The position numbers and the translations under genes were made by a program. Source: Juglans regia (lineage: Eukaryota; Streptophyta; Magnoliopsida; Fagales; Juglandaceae). Taken from it: DNA of 64,000 nt. The stretch covers positions 7,696,209 to 7,760,208 of the forward strand of contig NC_049911.1 in NCBI RefSeq assembly GCF_001411555.2, written 5' to 3'. Below are positions 1-10,830 of the stretch, one piece after another; positions within the stretch are counted from its first letter, which is position 1, and each line of letters begins with the position of its first letter. The notes under the pieces are model-generated. The model was given only the letters and a program-made list of their open reading frames with translations, searched no databases and was not told the DNA's origin.

Positions 1-180
1 AAGTTTATGTTTATTAATGATACATCACTGATGTGCCCTTATGTAGGAACATGGATATTTGTATTGAACAAATAGGTTAATAAGTTATGGAGATTCTGGT
101 TTATTTTAAAAGTATTATTTGGAAATGATTTTTAGGTGAATTGAGTTAACTCTTCGGACTCTCGGGGACGGGGCATTACA
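1..180 (+). mobile_element. 3' end of a long LTR (family A), cut by the window edge
   Basis: The stretch ends in GGGGCATTACA at 180. The same terminus closes the LTRs at 10688-13417 and 48019-50757, and the preceding TCTCGGGGACGGGG resembles theirs. Only the last part of the U5 region is inside the window, so the start, the target duplication and any internal region cannot be seen. It abuts the exon after the gag-protease intron of the reverse-strand chromovirus to its right, which suggests it inserted into that element. The orientation is inferred from the end sequence. Confidence 0.6.
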
Positions 181-1080
181 TATACAGAAGAACTTTACCT
201 GAGGCAAACACATACACCAGTGAAATTCAAAAAAATCAACCCACGCCAAACATCAAATCCAAAGATTAAACTAAATGCATACCAGTAATCACCCAGGCAT
301 CGTGAGTCTCTGGAGCCTCGTAATCCACATCTCCGGGAGTCACAGCATAGACCCGAGCTTGCACCAACTATCTCTGGTTGTTTCTCCCACCACGTCAACC
401 TCCTTGAGCTTGGTTAGGACACTCACGAGCAATGTGTCCGAGCTGGCTACATTTAAAACACTGGATCCCCCTCTGACCACAGTTGACCTCGTGGGCTCTA
501 TTACACCTATTACATACTGGACCTTGGCTTCCTGCACGAACACCGGAGGCTGCCTACGATCGGGCCATAGTCCTCTGCACAAACTTGTGTGGCGACCCAA
601 AACTACTCCCCTCACCAACAAAACTCCGCCTCTTCTGACCCGTGAGAGGAGCCTACCGCAAAACTATTTTCACTTTCCGCAATAGTGGCCAAATCCACCA
701 ACCTCTAAAAATCTAAAATCTAGTGACAAGCTACTTGTATGCGTATCTCATGTTGCAGACCCTCCTGAAAATGCTTGGCACGCAACTCCTCAGTGGCAAT
801 GAGGTGGGTAACGAACAGCTCGAGCTCCATAAATTTTCTGGCAGATTGCTTAACAGTCATATCTCCTTGGACCAAGTTATTGAATTCTCATGCCTTATGC
901 TGTCTCATAGAAACAAGGAAGAAACGGTCCTCAAACTTTTTCTTGAAACTCTGCCAAGACACTGCTGCAAAAGATCCCAACTCCATCTCTAGGATTTGCT
1001 GCTTAGTATGCCACCAATTTGCCGCTTCAATTTACAATTTTAAAATTAATATTTCTGCTAGCTCACCTAAGGGACATGTG
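181..1080 (-). pseudogene. chromovirus gag relic (reverse strand) with CCHC knuckle
   Basis: Read on the reverse strand, this encodes a Ty3/gypsy Gag capsid. It contains ANWWHTKQQ and WQEF, then LVQGDMTV and LIATEELRAKHFQEGL, which are the conserved capsid blocks of plant Tekay/Del-type elements. A CCHC zinc knuckle with all four ligands intact lies at 419-460 (CFKCSQLGHIARECP). Downstream comes the linker ending in VITG that precedes the protease in this lineage. Frameshifts and stops interrupt the frame (for example after FMELELFV..RIQVACH), so it is dead. It belongs with the PBS at 1101-1112 and the LTR at 1117-3200, in the order LTR-PBS-gag. The protease and the rest of pol are missing because a family A LTR ends at 180. 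Confidence 0.8.
199..282 (-). other. putative intron at the gag-protease junction
   Basis: Reading the reverse strand, VITG is followed by a GTATG donor (282) and an 84-nt T-rich stretch that contains stops and ends in TTTGCCTCAG (acceptor at 199-200). The next codon keeps the frame as Gly. The chromovirus at 7355-8162 has the same arrangement, a 96-nt stretch from GTATG to CCACAG at exactly the same residue. Splicing is inferred from position and signals; no transcript is available here. Confidence 0.55.
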
Positions 1081-1100
1081 GTTTTACCCAGAGTCGAACC

Positions 1101-1112
1101 GCTCTGATACCA
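1101..1112 (-). promoter_or_regulatory. primer-binding site for initiator Met tRNA
   Basis: On the reverse strand the 12 bases TGGTATCAGAGC lie four bases inside the LTR end at 1117. This is the usual plant retrotransposon site that pairs with the 3' end of initiator Met tRNA. It fixes the element's orientation and shows that 1117-3200 is the 5' LTR. Confidence 0.85.
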
Positions 1113-1116
1113 CCTA

Positions 1117-3200
1117 TGGCGCCCCCGACCCCCATGTATGGAAACTCAGGAATCAAGACGCCCGGATGATGACAACACGATCATGCATCCCAACGATTGT
1201 GCCAAGTGTGTGTACATACAACAGTGTACAATAAACAACGTAGCAGATAATTTAAGTAAGTCAACTAAGTACCAAAATTTTTAATACAAATTTGCATAAA
1301 TAAAACATTTAAAAAGAGTTATACAGTTATCCCGAAAAAATATAATACAAGGCCAAATACATGAACAAGTGAGTCGAATTCTCAAGCTCACCCTTAGCAT
1401 CATCTGCATCAAAATCTGCGTTACCATAAAACGGTACCGCAAGCAAGTATAATCCAAACAACCCTCGAGAATAAAAATGCATTAATACAACCAACAATTA
1501 TGCATGCATATGATGAAATACGGATTAGCCCCAAAATTTCATTTTCCCTGAAAATGAATATTTTCTAACACACGCCAAAATCCCCTTTGGCCCAAAATAT
1601 TTCCATAAAAATATTTTCCCAGAAAATGGCCCAAATCAATAATCTACCATTTTCTCAGAAAATGGTCCAAAACAAATAATCCGTTTTAACCGTATGCACC
1701 ATGATCTCCCCTAAGGATCATCTGCACACCCTGACTCCCTTCGTCACAGCACTGGTAACGACTGTGTAAGTGACTTCGTAATGAGCGATGCTCAGTTCCG
1801 CACCCGCGCGTTCATGGCCAAGCATCTTCTAACCCCTGCCAGCAGAGGGGCCACGAAGTTTGCCAGCAGAGCGTTACCATCCTGTCTAATCCCGTTGTCG
1901 CCCAGTGACCACCTAGGAGACGTCACTCAGTATATTCTGCTCCCGAGTGACCAGAGGAGCTTCACCAAGATAATGCCCCATCTTGGCTTGGGGTCGTGAT
2001 ACACACGCATCCAAAATCTATTTCTCACATGAAAACCCAGTTTTTATAAAATACACATGAACATGTGTGCAAATATGCAATGTACAACACAATATCCAAC
2101 ATCCAACAAATCACAACTCAGAACAACTTCATTCTCCAATCCATTCGACCCGCTTACTCCTCAAACTCAATCGGCACAACCAACCAGATCACAATAAAAA
2201 TGGGTTAGTTCAAAAATACATTTAAATTATGAAATTTATTTGGAAAAATACTTACAACCCTATAATATAATTTTTGAAGGGTCAAGGAGGTGCTAGAAGT
2301 GGCGGTATAACAACGTAACAATACAAAATGCGCTATGGTCATGGGTCTCAAAATACTAGTTTTTGAATGGGGACGAACGAAAACTTGAGATTACTAGGGA
2401 ATGGCTTAGGGGTGTTAGTGAAGCTAATGGTGGTGGTGGTTGGCCGTGGGTGGCGGCGTAGAGGGTGATTGAAGTTTAAAAAGCCCAAAACGGAAATGGA
2501 GTTAGATGGACTTCACCGGTGGCGGATTGGAGCTGAGGATGGGTGGGTTAAGTAGCTGGGGGTTAGCCGGTGATGTGGTGAAGAAATGGTGGCCAATGAC
2601 AGCACGACAGCGATGCACGAACACAAGAGGTGCCACAACTTGATGTCGTGCGTGGGGGTTCACGACGGCACGACATGGGCTGGAAACCGGAGGGGGGTGG
2701 TCGCCGGCTATAAGGGAAGAGATTGGGAGGGGTGATGACTACCAGGATGGCGCAAGGCAGCACTGGGTGGAGGACAACGCAACGGACGACAAGAGAGAGA
2801 GAGGAGAAAAAGAAAAGAAGAAAAAAAAGAAAAAGATGAAAAGAAAAAAGGAAAAAGAAAAAATGAGGAAAATAAATGAGGTTCAATCCTCACATCTTGG
2901 GTCACACAAATGATCCAACAAAAAAGATTTCAAAATAGAAAGTTAAATGAAATAATTTAATGTAGTGATCAAATAAAAATGAAAATAATAAACCCAACAA
3001 TAAACTAATTTAAAATAAAGGGCAATTTAAATGAATAACAATAATTAATATTAAAAAAGTATAAAAATAATTTTTCACAAATTAAAAATCATAAAAATAA
3101 ACCAACGAAAAATCCGTTAAACTTAAAACAAGAGAACCAATATTTAAATTAATAAAATAACCCTTCAATTAAAAAATACACTAAAATATGGGGTGTTACA
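1117..3200 (-). mobile_element. 5' LTR of the reverse-strand chromovirus (family C)
   Basis: The reverse strand starts TGTAACACCCCATATTTTAG at 3200 and ends GGGGGCGCCA at 1117, directly before the PBS. A forward copy of the family lies at 53890-56073, and a piece of the 3' end lies at 3755-4012. The LTR is about 2.1 kb. A purine/pyrimidine-rich and then GC-rich block (about 2400-2870) corresponds to a leader, as in the forward copy. The part at about 1540-1660 has several imperfect repeats of an AAAATGG/ATTTTCC motif. Short open frames, including one at 1781-1999 on the other strand, look incidental. Confidence 0.8.
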
Positions 3201-3754
3201 TTTTATTTTCTCTAAATTTTTTTCGGATAGTGTTAAACGAATATCAATGGTCACCTATAAATAGACACATAACATTCTTAAATCTCAAATTAAACACGTA
3301 TTCTGATTTTAAGACTGAAATATGAAAATAACCTATTTTTCTTAAGAATCTAAAATTCTCGTAATCCTAAAATATCATCACTTCCCAATTCATTGATATC
3401 CACTTAACTTCTTCGACTAATACATTAAACTCTAAATTATATGTATAAAATAAAATGTATGGCTAACATATTTAGTCAACTAAAACTAAGCCCATGTAAA
3501 ATACATCTCCACGTAAAATAACTCCAACTCAAATCATAAGTCTATTTAACATCAAGCCCAACTTAAAAAACATGTTCAATTTTAAAAGTCAAGCCTAGCC
3601 CAAGTCAATTAAGTATTCTACCAAGCCTTACCTATTAAGGGCAATAATGTAAAATCATTTAAAAGAATTCTTCAATGCTTTACCGAAAATCACATCACAA
3701 AAGGGCTTGATGGCAATCTTTGTAAATATTAGGGAGATCATGTCCATTAGGGCT
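3201..3754 (-). mobile_element. fragment of an A/E-type LTR
   Basis: AT-rich sequence resembling the U5 part of the A and E LTRs. On the reverse strand it retains CTATTTATAG|GTGACC near 3256, the acceptor side of the micro-exon module described elsewhere in this window. The module is cut by the family C LTR boundary at 3200. No coding sequence is visible. The other end is unclear and abuts another LTR fragment at 3755. Confidence 0.45.
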
Positions 3755-4012
3755 TGTGACGCCCCGACTCCCACGTACAGAAACGCGGGAATCGTGACCT
3801 CGGGATGATGACAACACGGGTCACACATCCCAACGATAAGTGCTCAAGTGTGTGCAACATGCAACAGTGCACAACAAAAGTCGCAGCGGTTAATATAAAT
3901 AAATCAACTAAGTACAAAAAATTTAAATGCAAATATTCAAAATAAATGACCTTTAAAAAGTTATAGAGTTATCCCAAAATATATTGCAAAAGACAAATAC
4001 ATAAACGAGTAG
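3755..4012 (-). mobile_element. 3' end fragment of a family C-like LTR
   Basis: Starts TGTGACGCCCCGACTCCCAC on the forward strand, which is the inverse of a family C LTR end. The sequence through 'gatgatgacaacacg..tcacacatcccaacgat' matches the equivalent part of 1117-1230. It breaks off at about 4012, where gag sequence of the forward chromovirus begins. Confidence 0.6.
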
Positions 4013-4424
4013 GAAATGGCGAGGCAAAAAGATGGTGGAAGGCAAAAAGATGATGGATCTCAGAAAGAACAATCTGAGAAGTAGGGGGGACAGAAATAGT
4101 CACATTTTAAGTAGATTTTTCTTGAGCGCTTTTTTCCAAGCTCAACCCAAGAGGATAAGGTAATGGAATTTGCCACTTTGGTGCAGGGAACCATGATGGT
4201 GCACCAGTATGCATCTAGATTCATTGAATTATCCCGTTTTGTTGCATATCTGATTCCTGAGGAAGATAAGAAGGCGCGTAAATTCGAAGAAGGGCTGAAT
4301 GAAAAACTTTATGAACGAGCAGTGGGCTTCTAGATTCGGAATTTCTCAAAGTTGGTAGATAAGGCCACAATTTTTTTAACGAAGCCTTCAAAGGAGCGCT
4401 GCATTGCACAATTAGAGGAAGAGG
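4013..4424 (+). pseudogene. chromovirus gag, first half (split by a solo LTR)
   Basis: The forward strand encodes the Gag capsid block of a Tekay/Del-like gypsy element: a FLERFFPSSTQEDKVMEF segment, then LVQGTMMVHQYASRF, LIPEEDKKARKFEEGL and LVDKATIF. Stops interrupt the frame, for instance after YERAVGF near 4330. The frame is cut at 4424 by a reverse-oriented solo LTR and resumes at 7355 with the basic linker and zinc knuckle. The 5' LTR and PBS of this element are not present; the sequence before 4013 belongs to other LTR fragments. Confidence 0.75.
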
Positions 4425-7354
4425 TGTAACGCCCTGTCCTTGAGGGTCCGGAGAGTTAGCTCATATTACCAGATAATCAACTCCAACATTGTTAATACTC
4501 TTCCAAAAGCTTTAAATGTAAACACTTCAAATTTAATTAACCACACCTACTCGTATATAAAATCCTCAATACAGTAACCCCAAAAATTACCAACTTCTCC
4601 ACATGTCACTTAAACTCACATTTCAACAATATAATTATAAGAAATCACCAATACTAATCGAAAACTTTCTATTCTTAATCCACTATTTTTAAGTCATCTC
4701 ACCCAATTCTTCATAGTCCTGATCCTCAACTGAAAAATCTAAAAAAATCATCTGAAAATATTGGAGATAAGAGGGGGGTGAGTTATCAACAGCTCAATAA
4801 GCAAAGAACATATACTAGTATGCAAACATAAGCATTTACTGATTTCGGAATGCAGAACAAAACACATTTCATTTTCAGAATGTAGAGTTAGAACATGTTA
4901 TCAAAAATATTAGGGCGAAAGTTCATAGTATTCTTATTCAAAATTTCCTTAGCACAGCATAACTGAAACATCATATCAGAACAGAATTCCATGTTTAACT
5001 CTCGTGGTAAGGTTGTGCAAACCCCGACGGCCAACCGAATAGAAATAGAATGTGAATCTTCCCCTTATCATTCTTGGAGCCACGAGTGTGCACATAGGAA
5101 AGACCACGCAGAAAACCACTTTGTTTCCAAAGTGGGTGCACCAGAAACATAAAAGTTGGTACCAACCCAAACAGAGGCCACAGTTTTACACCTGTGGTAA
5201 GGTCAGAGCAGAAACATAATGTCATGCCAGAGGTTTCAGAAATCACATCTTATCATATTAGAGTACAGAACAGTTTTGGAACATAATAGAATCATATCAC
5301 AAAAATATAATTTATGCACAAAATTTCATATTCGCTCTCTTTTGCACGGTTCGGAAGCAAAATGTCAAAATAAGGTCATGTCTACACTAGTCATGACAGA
5401 AATTACTTCATTCTTATGCAGAATTTCATGAGTAATGCAAAACAAATAACTGAGGACGTTTTCAAAATTTCCTTTCATACAAGATATGCACATTTTCAAA
5501 ATTGATCTCAGTCTATTTTATTTTTATGCAAAGGCTAGCATAGGAACCCCGCTTACCTGGACTTCTTAGCTTTTTGAAAATTTTCTCAAAATGTCGAACA
5601 AATATTAATCTTCACCTATAACATAATCACATAATTTTCATAAATTTTCAATCGAACACGTATTTCAATATTTAAGCCTAAGATTCTAAAATAACTTATT
5701 TTAATTCCTCAGAAATTAATCAAACTATCGGATTTAATACTACATAACATAATTATGCCAAAATTTCTTTTTAAGTTATACATCAAAATTATTTAACAAA
5801 CTATATCGTAATAAAATTACAACATTATCACTTACTTTTGAAAGAGGCTTTACTTAAAACAAATCTAACTTACCAAGATCATTTATGTAAACATGGAAGA
5901 TTTAGAGTTTACAAATACATATCAAAGTTTAAAACACAATAATGTAACTTGTAATTCAAAGGTAACAAGGAAATTTTTATTTATTAGATCGATTTTGCAA
6001 AAGCTTTTGTAATACTTCGTTTGAAAACATGATCAAAGGGTATAACGGTATCGAGCTATACGTGGAGGGGCAAGGCACAATAGTTGGGCTGCAGGAACTA
6101 TGGCGGTGCTGCTGGGTGCCGAGGAGGGCATGCAGTGGCGAGGCCACCTACGCTGGGCGGCGAAAGCGAGAGAGGTAGAGAGAGCACGGAGAGTGCGAGA
6201 TGAGAGAGAGAGAGAAACCTAGAGGGAACGAATAGGATGGAGGGTCTGGGCTCACCGATCTGCACAGGGTGAAGGGGAAGTCACGACCGGCGGTTTCTGT
6301 TGTTTTTATGGTGTTTCTCAGTGCAAAAAGGTGCTGGTTTTGCAGTGGCTTACGGTGGAGTTCAATAAATGCTCTTGTTTTGGTGCAGGAAGCAGAGGCT
6401 TCTCCGTGAGGTGGGGGTGGTTCTCGGTTTTGTGTGGTGGAGAAACGGCTAAGCAGAGGTGTTTTGGTGCAATGTTGGGCATGGGTGACCTATGGCAGGT
6501 GGCACCGAGGAGTTGGGGTGGCTGCAGGCGTGGCTCACTTTCGATTGTCTAAAATAGAGGATTTCCATGGCTTGCAACATAGGCTACGCAAGAGTTGGGT
6601 GGCGGCTCCGTGTAGCTGAGGTTCCTCATGGACTGGGTTCGGGGGAGTAACAACTCGTTGGCTTGGCTGTGGGGGTGGGAGGTCTGTTGGACACCACCGA
6701 GGCTTGCGGTTATACAAGGGTTGGACAAGGCTAGCGACGACGGGGAGAGGAAGAGCTGGAACTTCCTTGCGTGGAGTTACAGTGGCTGGGTGTGGCTACT
6801 TGAAGGTGGTGAGGCGGCTGGAGTGGAGGTCTCAGTTTGATCATCTGAGAAGAGGAGGACGAGGGACACAAATCTAGGGTTGAGGATGCTTAACATATAT
6901 AAGAGCTATAAGAGGAAACAAATAAAACCTAAAGAAGAGGAAGGGAGGGACGTGCATGAAAAAAAATGGAAACGGCTTGAAGCCATGCGACATGAAATTG
7001 GACAACGCTTCCAAGGGCTGGGCAGGGCTGGGCATTTAAGTTAAAAAAAAAAAAAAAAAAATACAACTTGGCCCATGTATGAGATTATTGCATGGCTTTT
7101 ACCTTAAGTTTTGGGCCTCGATTCAACTAAAAACAATGCTTTTATCCCATAAATTTTTCGGGAGAACATCCACTTGGTCCATTAGAAGATTTTAAATCTA
7201 ATTATCAATTCTATTGGAAAATATGTTATTCCGCCAAAAATATCTTAGGCCCAAATTCTCTTTCAAAAAATTTTACTCGTAATCCTAAATGATTTTTCAT
7301 AATTATAAACCCCAAAATTTTTGTAAAGCAGCTTGACTGGGCTCGGGTGTTACA
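4425..7354 (-). mobile_element. solo LTR (family A-like) inserted in gag, duplication AGAGG
   Basis: The insert starts TGTAACGCCC at 4425 and ends GTGTTACA at 7354. It is flanked by the perfect 5-bp duplication AGAGG at 4420-4424 and 7355-7359, as expected for an LTR left by recombination. It is 2930 bp. Its reverse orientation is shown by the antisense forms of the landmarks of the 10688-13417 LTR. These are a TATATA-type box near 6890, a GC-rich leader (about 6850 down to 6060), a donor-like G|GTGAGC near 6256, the micro-exon module at 5557-5615, and the AACCCTACCACGGGGGTT-like block near 5000-5030. Several short open frames in the leader are by-products of its GC content. A run of A lies near 7045. 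Confidence 0.9.
5557..5615 (-). other. micro-exon-like module in the solo LTR
   Basis: Reverse strand: GTTATAG|GTGAAG opens and GTCCAG|GTAAGCGG closes a 59-nt segment. The 10688-13417 LTR has the same length and boundaries at 12108-12166. It is bounded by good plant acceptor and donor consensus sequences. Exon status is inferred from conservation only. Confidence 0.45.
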
Positions 7355-7707
7355 AGAGGACTATTTCATCGGGGCATCATTCTAGCATTGACCAAGGAAC
7401 GTGGAAAAAGAGGAATGAAGGTAGTAGCTCGGGTAAGAGGTTGGTCCAAGGCACCCAACAAGCATATCAATGTAGAACTTGCGACTGAGTACATGCCGAA
7501 GTATGCAGGAAGGAAATGGAACTGTGGTACTGTTGTGGCAAATCAGGTCATTATCTCAGGGACTGCCCTTTGCAATTGGATAACAACAAGCCACCACCAC
7601 CTAGGGCAGAAGGGAAACGCGGGGCAACTTCTAGCGTACAAAGGCGCCAACGTGGGTTTTTGCTTTGACACCTGGAGAGGTGGGGGATAGGAATGATGTG
7701 ATCACGG
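7355..7707 (+). pseudogene. chromovirus gag, second half with zinc knuckle
   Basis: This continues the gag split at 4424. A basic linker (GTWKKRNEGSSSGKR) is followed by a CCHC knuckle at 7525-7566 reading WYCCGKSGHYLRDC. The first ligand Cys has become Trp, while the other Cys, His and Cys ligands remain. After the knuckle comes a proline-rich tail, then VFALTPGEV and VITG, the linker that leads to the protease. Small insertions or deletions shift the frame between the knuckle and this linker. The coding frame stops at the apparent intron at 7708. Confidence 0.75.
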
Positions 7708-7803
7708 GTATGACTTCTTTGTTATGTTTTAAGATTTTAGTTTGTGGGTTGAGGTTAAGACCTGGAAATTTTAGTTCATGAATGATGTTGATTGTGACCA
7801 CAG
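7708..7803 (+). other. putative intron at the gag-protease junction
   Basis: ATCACGG|GTATGA opens and GTGACCACAG|GT closes a 96-nt, T-rich stretch with an in-frame stop. Removing it joins VITG directly to TLSLFSNNATVLFDSG, restoring the contiguous gag-protease reading frame. The reverse-strand element at 181-1080 has the same feature at the same residue. Splicing is inferred. Confidence 0.6.
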
Positions 7804-8160
7804 GTACTCTTTCTCTGTTTTCTAATAATGCCACTGTGTTATTTGATTCGGGAGCGACTCATTCAATTGTTTCCATGACTTATGCTCAATTTTGCACCTT
7901 AGAAACTGAAAAGTTAACGTCCAAGTTAGTGGTCGCGACCCCAACACAAAATTCGGTAGTCTGTGACGAGATTCTACCAGGGTGTCCTTTATCAATTGAG
8001 GGTAGATTGATGCCAGCATATTTGGTAGTGTTTAACATGACTGGATTTGATGTGATTTTGGGTATGGATTGGTTGGCTTGCTACCATGCCAGCATAGATT
8101 GTTTTAAAAAGGAAGTGGTATTTATACCCCCAATTGAAGATAAGGGCAGAAGACGTAGCT
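7804..8160 (+). pseudogene. chromovirus aspartic protease
   Basis: Encodes the retropepsin-like protease of a Ty3/gypsy element. The active-site block FDSGATHSIVS is intact, and the second conserved block [18 protein letters not shown] is present about 85 residues later. The end VVFIPP is the normal protease-RT boundary. Immediately afterwards the frame runs into the middle of RT, so the whole spacer and the first RT blocks have been deleted. The frame change occurs at about 8135-8145. The best start is not an ATG but the exon after the intron at 7708-7803. Confidence 0.85.
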
Positions 8161-9075
8161 AAGACGACCTTCAGGACCCGTTATGGCCATTATGAGTTTT
8201 TGGTCATGCCTTTTGGCCTGAATAACGCCCCAGTAGTATTCATGAATTTGATGAACAGGATGTTCCATGAATTTTTGGATAAGTTTGTAGTTGTTTTTAT
8301 TGATGATATATTGGTGTACTCCAAAAGCAAGAATGAGCATGAGGAACATTTGAAACGGGTACTTGGGACACTCAAAGATAAAAAGTTGTTTGCTAAATTG
8401 AAGAAGTGTGAATTTTGGCTTGATTCAATCACATTTCTGGGGCATGTAGTTTCAAAAGATGGCATTTCAGTGGACCCAGGATGAGTGGAAACAGTGGTTA
8501 ATTGGCCGACACCAAAGAATATTCATGAGGTTAGAAGTTTCTTTGGATTGGCAGGTTATTACCGTCGATTCATTGATGGTTTCTCCAGGATAGCGGTTCC
8601 TCTCACAAGACTCACCAGGAAAAATAACAAGTTTGAATGGACAACAAAGTGTGAAGAAAGCTTCCAAGAGTTGAAACGAAGAATAGTGACAGCTCCGGTG
8701 TTAATAGTCCCCACTTATAGAGGTGGATTTGTAGTTTATAGCGATGCATCAAGGCTTGGATTGGGGTGCGTACTGATGCAACATGGGAAAGTTATAGCAT
8801 ACACCTCACTTCAATTGAAAGCGTATGAGCAGAATTATCCCACGCATGATCTGGAACTTGAGGCAGTCATCTTTACACTTAAGATTTGGAGACACTATAT
8901 GTATGGGGAAAAGTGCGAGATTTATACAGATCACAAGAGTTTGAAATATTTCTTCACCCAAAAGGAATTAAATATGAGGCAGAGGAGATGACTCAAATTG
9001 ATCAAGGATTATGATTGCACCATCAATTATCGCCCAGGCAAAGCTAATGTTGTAGCCGACGACTTAAGTAGGTAG
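8134..9075 (+). pseudogene. chromovirus reverse transcriptase (C-terminal half) and RNase H
   Basis: Begins inside RT at [22 protein letters not shown] and MPFGLNNAP, followed by the polymerase active-site block FIDDILVYS and the GHVVSKDGI block. The N-terminal RT motifs (roughly 190 residues of this lineage) are missing. The connection and RNase H follow: [23 protein letters not shown] (first acidic residue), [29 protein letters not shown], and the INYRPGKAN..VADDLSR end. Three in-frame stops are visible: at 8482 after VDPG, at 8989 replacing the usual Trp after MRQRR, and after DDLSR at about 9075. These and the deletion make it non-functional. Confidence 0.9.
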
Positions 9076-9078
9076 TCT

Positions 9079-10457
9079 ATGAGACTAGCAGTTGCCGCAC
9101 TTACCACTCAACATAGGTTGTTAATGGACCTAGAAAGAGTTGGTATTGAGGTCATTACTGGCGATACGGGTACTTTCATGGCCAGTTTGATAGTTCAACC
9201 AACCTTGATAGATAGAATCAAAACTGCTCAGAAGGTGGATTTAGGGTTGGTAAAGCTAGTGGAAGAAGTTGGGAATGGGGACAAGTTTGACTTTAGCATT
9301 TCCAAGGATGAAGTTCTAAGGTTTAGAGGTAGATTATGTGTGCCAACTAATGCAGAACTGAAAAGGGTAATTCTTGAAGGAGCACACCGTTCCTTATACA
9401 CAATTCACCTGGGAAGTTCCAAGATGTATCGGGACTTGAGAGAGTCTTTTTGGTGGAATGGTATGACAAGAGAAATTTCTAAATTTGTGGAACAATGCCT
9501 AACTTGCCAACAGGTGAAGGCAGAGCATCAGAGACCAGCAGGATTATTACAACCACTCCAGATCCCAGAGTGGAAGTGGGTGCATATCTCCTTAGACTTT
9601 GTGACAGGCCTATCGAGGACATTGAGCAGACAAGATGCTATATAGGTGATCGTGGATTGCTTAACAAAAACTACTCGTTTTGTGCCCATTAAAGTTTCTA
9701 TAAACTGGAGAAACTAGCTGAGTTGTATGTGCGGGAGATAGTGAGGTTGCATTGGGTACCGGTATCCATTGTGTTAGATAGAGACCCTCGAATCTCTTAC
9801 AAGTTCTAGTGAAGCCTACAGGAGGCAATGGGTACTAAGTTAAGCTTTAATACTGCATTTCACCCTCAAACAGATAGACAGTTTGGAAGAACTATTTAGA
9901 TCTTGGAAGACATGTTGAGGGCGTGTGTGTTGGATTTTAAGGGAACTTAGATGCGACATTTATCATTGGTCGAGTTTGCTTATAATAATAGTTTCTAGGT
10001 TAGCATTGAAATGGCACCCTATGAGGTTTTGTATGGCAGAAGGTGTAGATCTCCATTGTATTGGGATGAAGTAGGGGAAAGGAAACTTTTGGGGTCATAG
10101 ATTATCCAGTAGACTGCGGAGAAGATAGATATCATTTGGGCTAGAATGAAAGTAGCTCAAAGCTGACAAAAGAGTTATGCAGATAAACATCACCGCCAGT
10201 TAGAGTTTGAGGTTGGAGATAAAAGTATTCTTGAGAATATCACTGATGGAAGGAGTTATGAGATTTGGAAAGAAGGGCAAGTTGAGCCAAAGATATATTG
10301 GGCCATTTGAAATTCTTGACCGGATTGGACCGGTGGCTTATAGAGTAGCACTTCCACCGGCACTTGTGGGAGTGCATAATGTATTTCATATTTCCATGTT
10401 GAGGAAATATATTCCCGACCTAACGCACATTATTGACTATGAACCACTTCATATTTA
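9079..10457 (+). pseudogene. chromovirus integrase
   Basis: The HHCC zinc-binding domain is intact (HRSLYTIHLG ... CLTCQQVKAEHQRPAGLLQPL). It is followed by the core with the first Asp in ISLDFVTGL and the second in VLDRDPRIS. The third catalytic residue is lost: the block that should carry Glu reads TDRQFGRTI, giving Gly at about 9885-9887. Stops occur at 9643-9645 and several later points. The C-terminal GPY/F block (RYIGPFEILDRIGPVAYRV) and VHNVFHISMLRKYIPD are well kept at about 10285-10420. Gene order PR-RT-RNase H-INT identifies Ty3/gypsy. Confidence 0.9.
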
Positions 10458-10650
10458 GGAAGATATGACTTATGCGGAGGAACTAGTTCGGTTTTTGGAA
10501 GAGAAAGAACAAGTGTTATGAACTCGAGCTATCCCTTTGGTTAAAGTGTTGTGGAAGAATCATGCTACTAATGAAGCTTCTCGGGAGTTGGAGGAAGAAA
10601 TGCGAGATAAGTACCCACGACTCTTTGATGGGAGTTTTGATAATTTATAA
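10458..10650 (+). pseudogene. integrase chromodomain tail
   Basis: After the INT C-terminus the frame reads EDMTYAEELVRFLEEKEQVL, a stop, then TRAIPLVKVLWKNHATNEAS and ELEEEMRDKYPRLFD. This matches the chromodomain that ends the integrase of Tekay/Del-clade chromoviruses, where it is thought to guide integration to heterochromatin. The Trp expected in the EASWELE block is Arg here, and one stop lies at about 10518. The tail ends just before the polypurine tract. Confidence 0.75.
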
Positions 10651-10675
10651 CAAATTTCGGGGACGGAATTTTTGT

Positions 10676-10687
10676 AAGGTGTGAGGA
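10676..10687 (+). promoter_or_regulatory. decayed polypurine tract
   Basis: AAGGTGTGAGGA lies immediately before the LTR start TGTAAGACCC at 10688 and after the TTTCGGGGACGGAATTTTTG block that usually precedes the tract in plant chromoviruses. Two T substitutions break the purine run. Confidence 0.7.
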
Positions 10688-10830
10688 TGTAAGACCCAGC
10701 CTGCTATCAAGCACAGGCCCGTGGAAGTGTTTCCAAAACACGTTGCATGGTTTCGCGCTCATTTGCCATTTTCATGCATGCCCTTTCCATCCTCTTCCTC
10801 TAGGTTTTCCTCTTTACTATTTATATCTTA

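Noticed and set aside
1781..1999. Open frame sharing its end with a reverse frame at 55172-55387
   Set aside because: Both are antisense to family C LTRs; the shared end reflects LTR homology, and the start halves diverge.
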